A stretch of 6,143 bases of DNA from Candidatus Bipolaricaulota bacterium (GTDB taxonomy: Bacteria > Bipolaricaulota > Bipolaricaulia > UBA7950 > UBA9294), in NCBI GenBank assembly GCA_003979035.1, contig RXOA01000073.1:1-6143 (forward strand), given 5' to 3'. Positions 5,309 through 6,143 of this stretch are shown here, piece by piece. A program made the translations under genes and the position numbers. Each line of letters starts with the position of its first letter. Position 1 is the first letter of the stretch. The notes beneath the pieces are model-generated. The model was not told the DNA's origin, searched no databases, and was given only the letters and a program-made list of their open reading frames with translations.

Positions 5309-6143
5309 TCTGGTGCGCAACCGGCGCAGGACGCTGCTATCGGTGTTTATTATCGCGTTGGGAACGGCCCTCTCTTTGTTTGTTCTCGGATTCTTCGGCA
5401 GTTCCAAGGACTCGATTACGGCGTCGCAGATCCAGCAGTTCGGCAATCTTCAGCTGGCCACACAGGCTCTGTGGGACGAATCCGATGACACGGACGCCAC
5501 GTTGCTCGATCCGGCCACGCTCGAGCAGGTCACGGCCATCGTCGCCTCCCATCCCGAAGTCGTGTCGTCCACCAAGCAACTCACCTTCTCGGGGCTTCTC
5601 GCCGCAGGCACGGAAACGCGGGCTGTCTTTGCGTTGGGCTATATGCCCGGGAATCAAGCTCTCGACTACGGAGATCTGGTCGTCTCCGGCCGTGCGCTCG
5701 AACCGACGGATGTTGCCGCGATCATTCTGGGCCGTTCGCTTGCCCAGCAGCTCCTCCTGGAAATCGACGATGTGGTCACGCTGACGACAACAACGGCATC
5801 GGGGGCGTTCAACGCCGTCCCGGTCAAAATTGTCGGCATCTACAGCTTCTCCAGCGAACAGGTGGAGAACCTGCAGGTGTTCGTTCCGCTGGCGCTGGCC
5901 CAGACGCTTCGGGTGACCGCGGGCGTGGACCGCATGGTGGTCAGATTGCGTCGTCAGGATCTTCCCGCCACCGTTTCCACCCGCGATGCCCTGGATCGTG
6001 AACTGGCCGCGGCGGGCCTGGCCGTTTCCGGGCGAACATGGGAAGAGCTCTCGGTATTCTACGAGCAGCTCATCGGCTTCTTTGACACCATCTTCGTGTT
6101 CGTCGCGTTGGCGCTGTCGGTGCTGGTGTTCTTCATCATCCTC
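5283..6143 (+). CDS. ABC transporter permease, FtsX/MacB-like, 3' end outside window
   Basis: This is the membrane subunit paired with the preceding ATPase. From GTG 5283, 287 residues are visible with no stop before the window ends. The layout is that of the MacB/LolC/LolE family. A basic start (LVRNRRR, 10-16) leads into a first membrane segment at about 18-39 (VFIIALGTALSLFVLGFFG). A large extracytoplasmic MacB-type domain of about 225 residues follows, including TASGAFNAVPVKIVGIYSF (171-189). A second membrane segment starts near 267 (FFDTIFVFVALALSVLVFF). Two or so more membrane segments are expected beyond the edge. No separate membrane-fusion protein gene is seen in the window; one could lie downstream. 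Whether it releases lipoproteins, exports a small molecule or acts in the envelope otherwise is not decided by the sequence. Confidence 0.9.
   Translation, partial: MWLQLPLRSLVRNRRRTLLSVFIIALGTALSLFVLGFFGSSKDSITASQIQQFGNLQLATQALWDESDDTDATLLDPATLEQVTAIVASHPEVVSSTKQLTFSGLLAAGTETRAVFALGYMPGNQALDYGDLVVSGRALEPTDVAAIILGRSLAQQLLLEIDDVVTLTTTTASGAFNAVPVKIVGIYSFSSEQVENLQVFVPLALAQTLRVTAGVDRMVVRLRRQDLPATVSTRDALDRELAAAGLAVSGRTWEELSVFYEQLIGFFDTIFVFVALALSVLVFFIIL

Overview
This GC-rich window (roughly 60% GC by eye) is a densely packed bacterial housekeeping region. It holds seven genes in three transcription units, two of them cut by the window edges. Nucleotide synthesis genes fill about three quarters of it. 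A bacterium is indicated by the Shine-Dalgarno sites, the short overlaps between genes, the sigma70-like promoter elements and the gene families. I cannot name the phylum. A separate Zn-binding PyrI chain beside PyrB, followed by a class I-type PyrC, does not settle it.

Left part, minus strand: pyrB (2179-1241), pyrI (1254-832) and pyrC (802 to beyond position 1) form one operon for the second and third steps of UMP synthesis. PyrB condenses carbamoyl phosphate with aspartate, PyrI is its allosteric regulatory chain, and PyrC closes the dihydroorotate ring. pyrB and pyrI overlap by 14 bases; pyrI and pyrC are 29 bases apart.

Centre: a 145-base divergent intergenic region (2180-2324) separates the pyrimidine operon from a plus-strand purine unit. 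It carries a good promoter for pyrB with a leader of only about 18 bases, a -10-like box for the purine unit, and two short inverted repeats in the purine-side promoter and leader.

Right of centre, plus strand: a xanthine phosphoribosyltransferase-like gene (2325-2942) overlaps guaA (2939-4459) by four bases. If the assignment is right, the pair turns xanthine into XMP and XMP into GMP, a route to guanine nucleotides that bypasses IMP dehydrogenase. Pyrimidine and purine supply thus sit back to back on one control region.

Right end: after a 108-base gap with a possible weak promoter, an ABC transporter unit of the MacB/LolD type begins. It has an ATPase (4568-5308) and an overlapping FtsX/MacB-like permease (5283 onward, cut off). 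It has no evident link to nucleotide metabolism.

Nothing here amounts to a new system. The more interesting points are the divergent purine/pyrimidine layout, the xpt-guaA pairing, an altered PRPP loop in the Xpt-like protein, and a PyrC with an unusually short active-site segment. No RNA genes, mobile elements or CRISPR arrays were seen.
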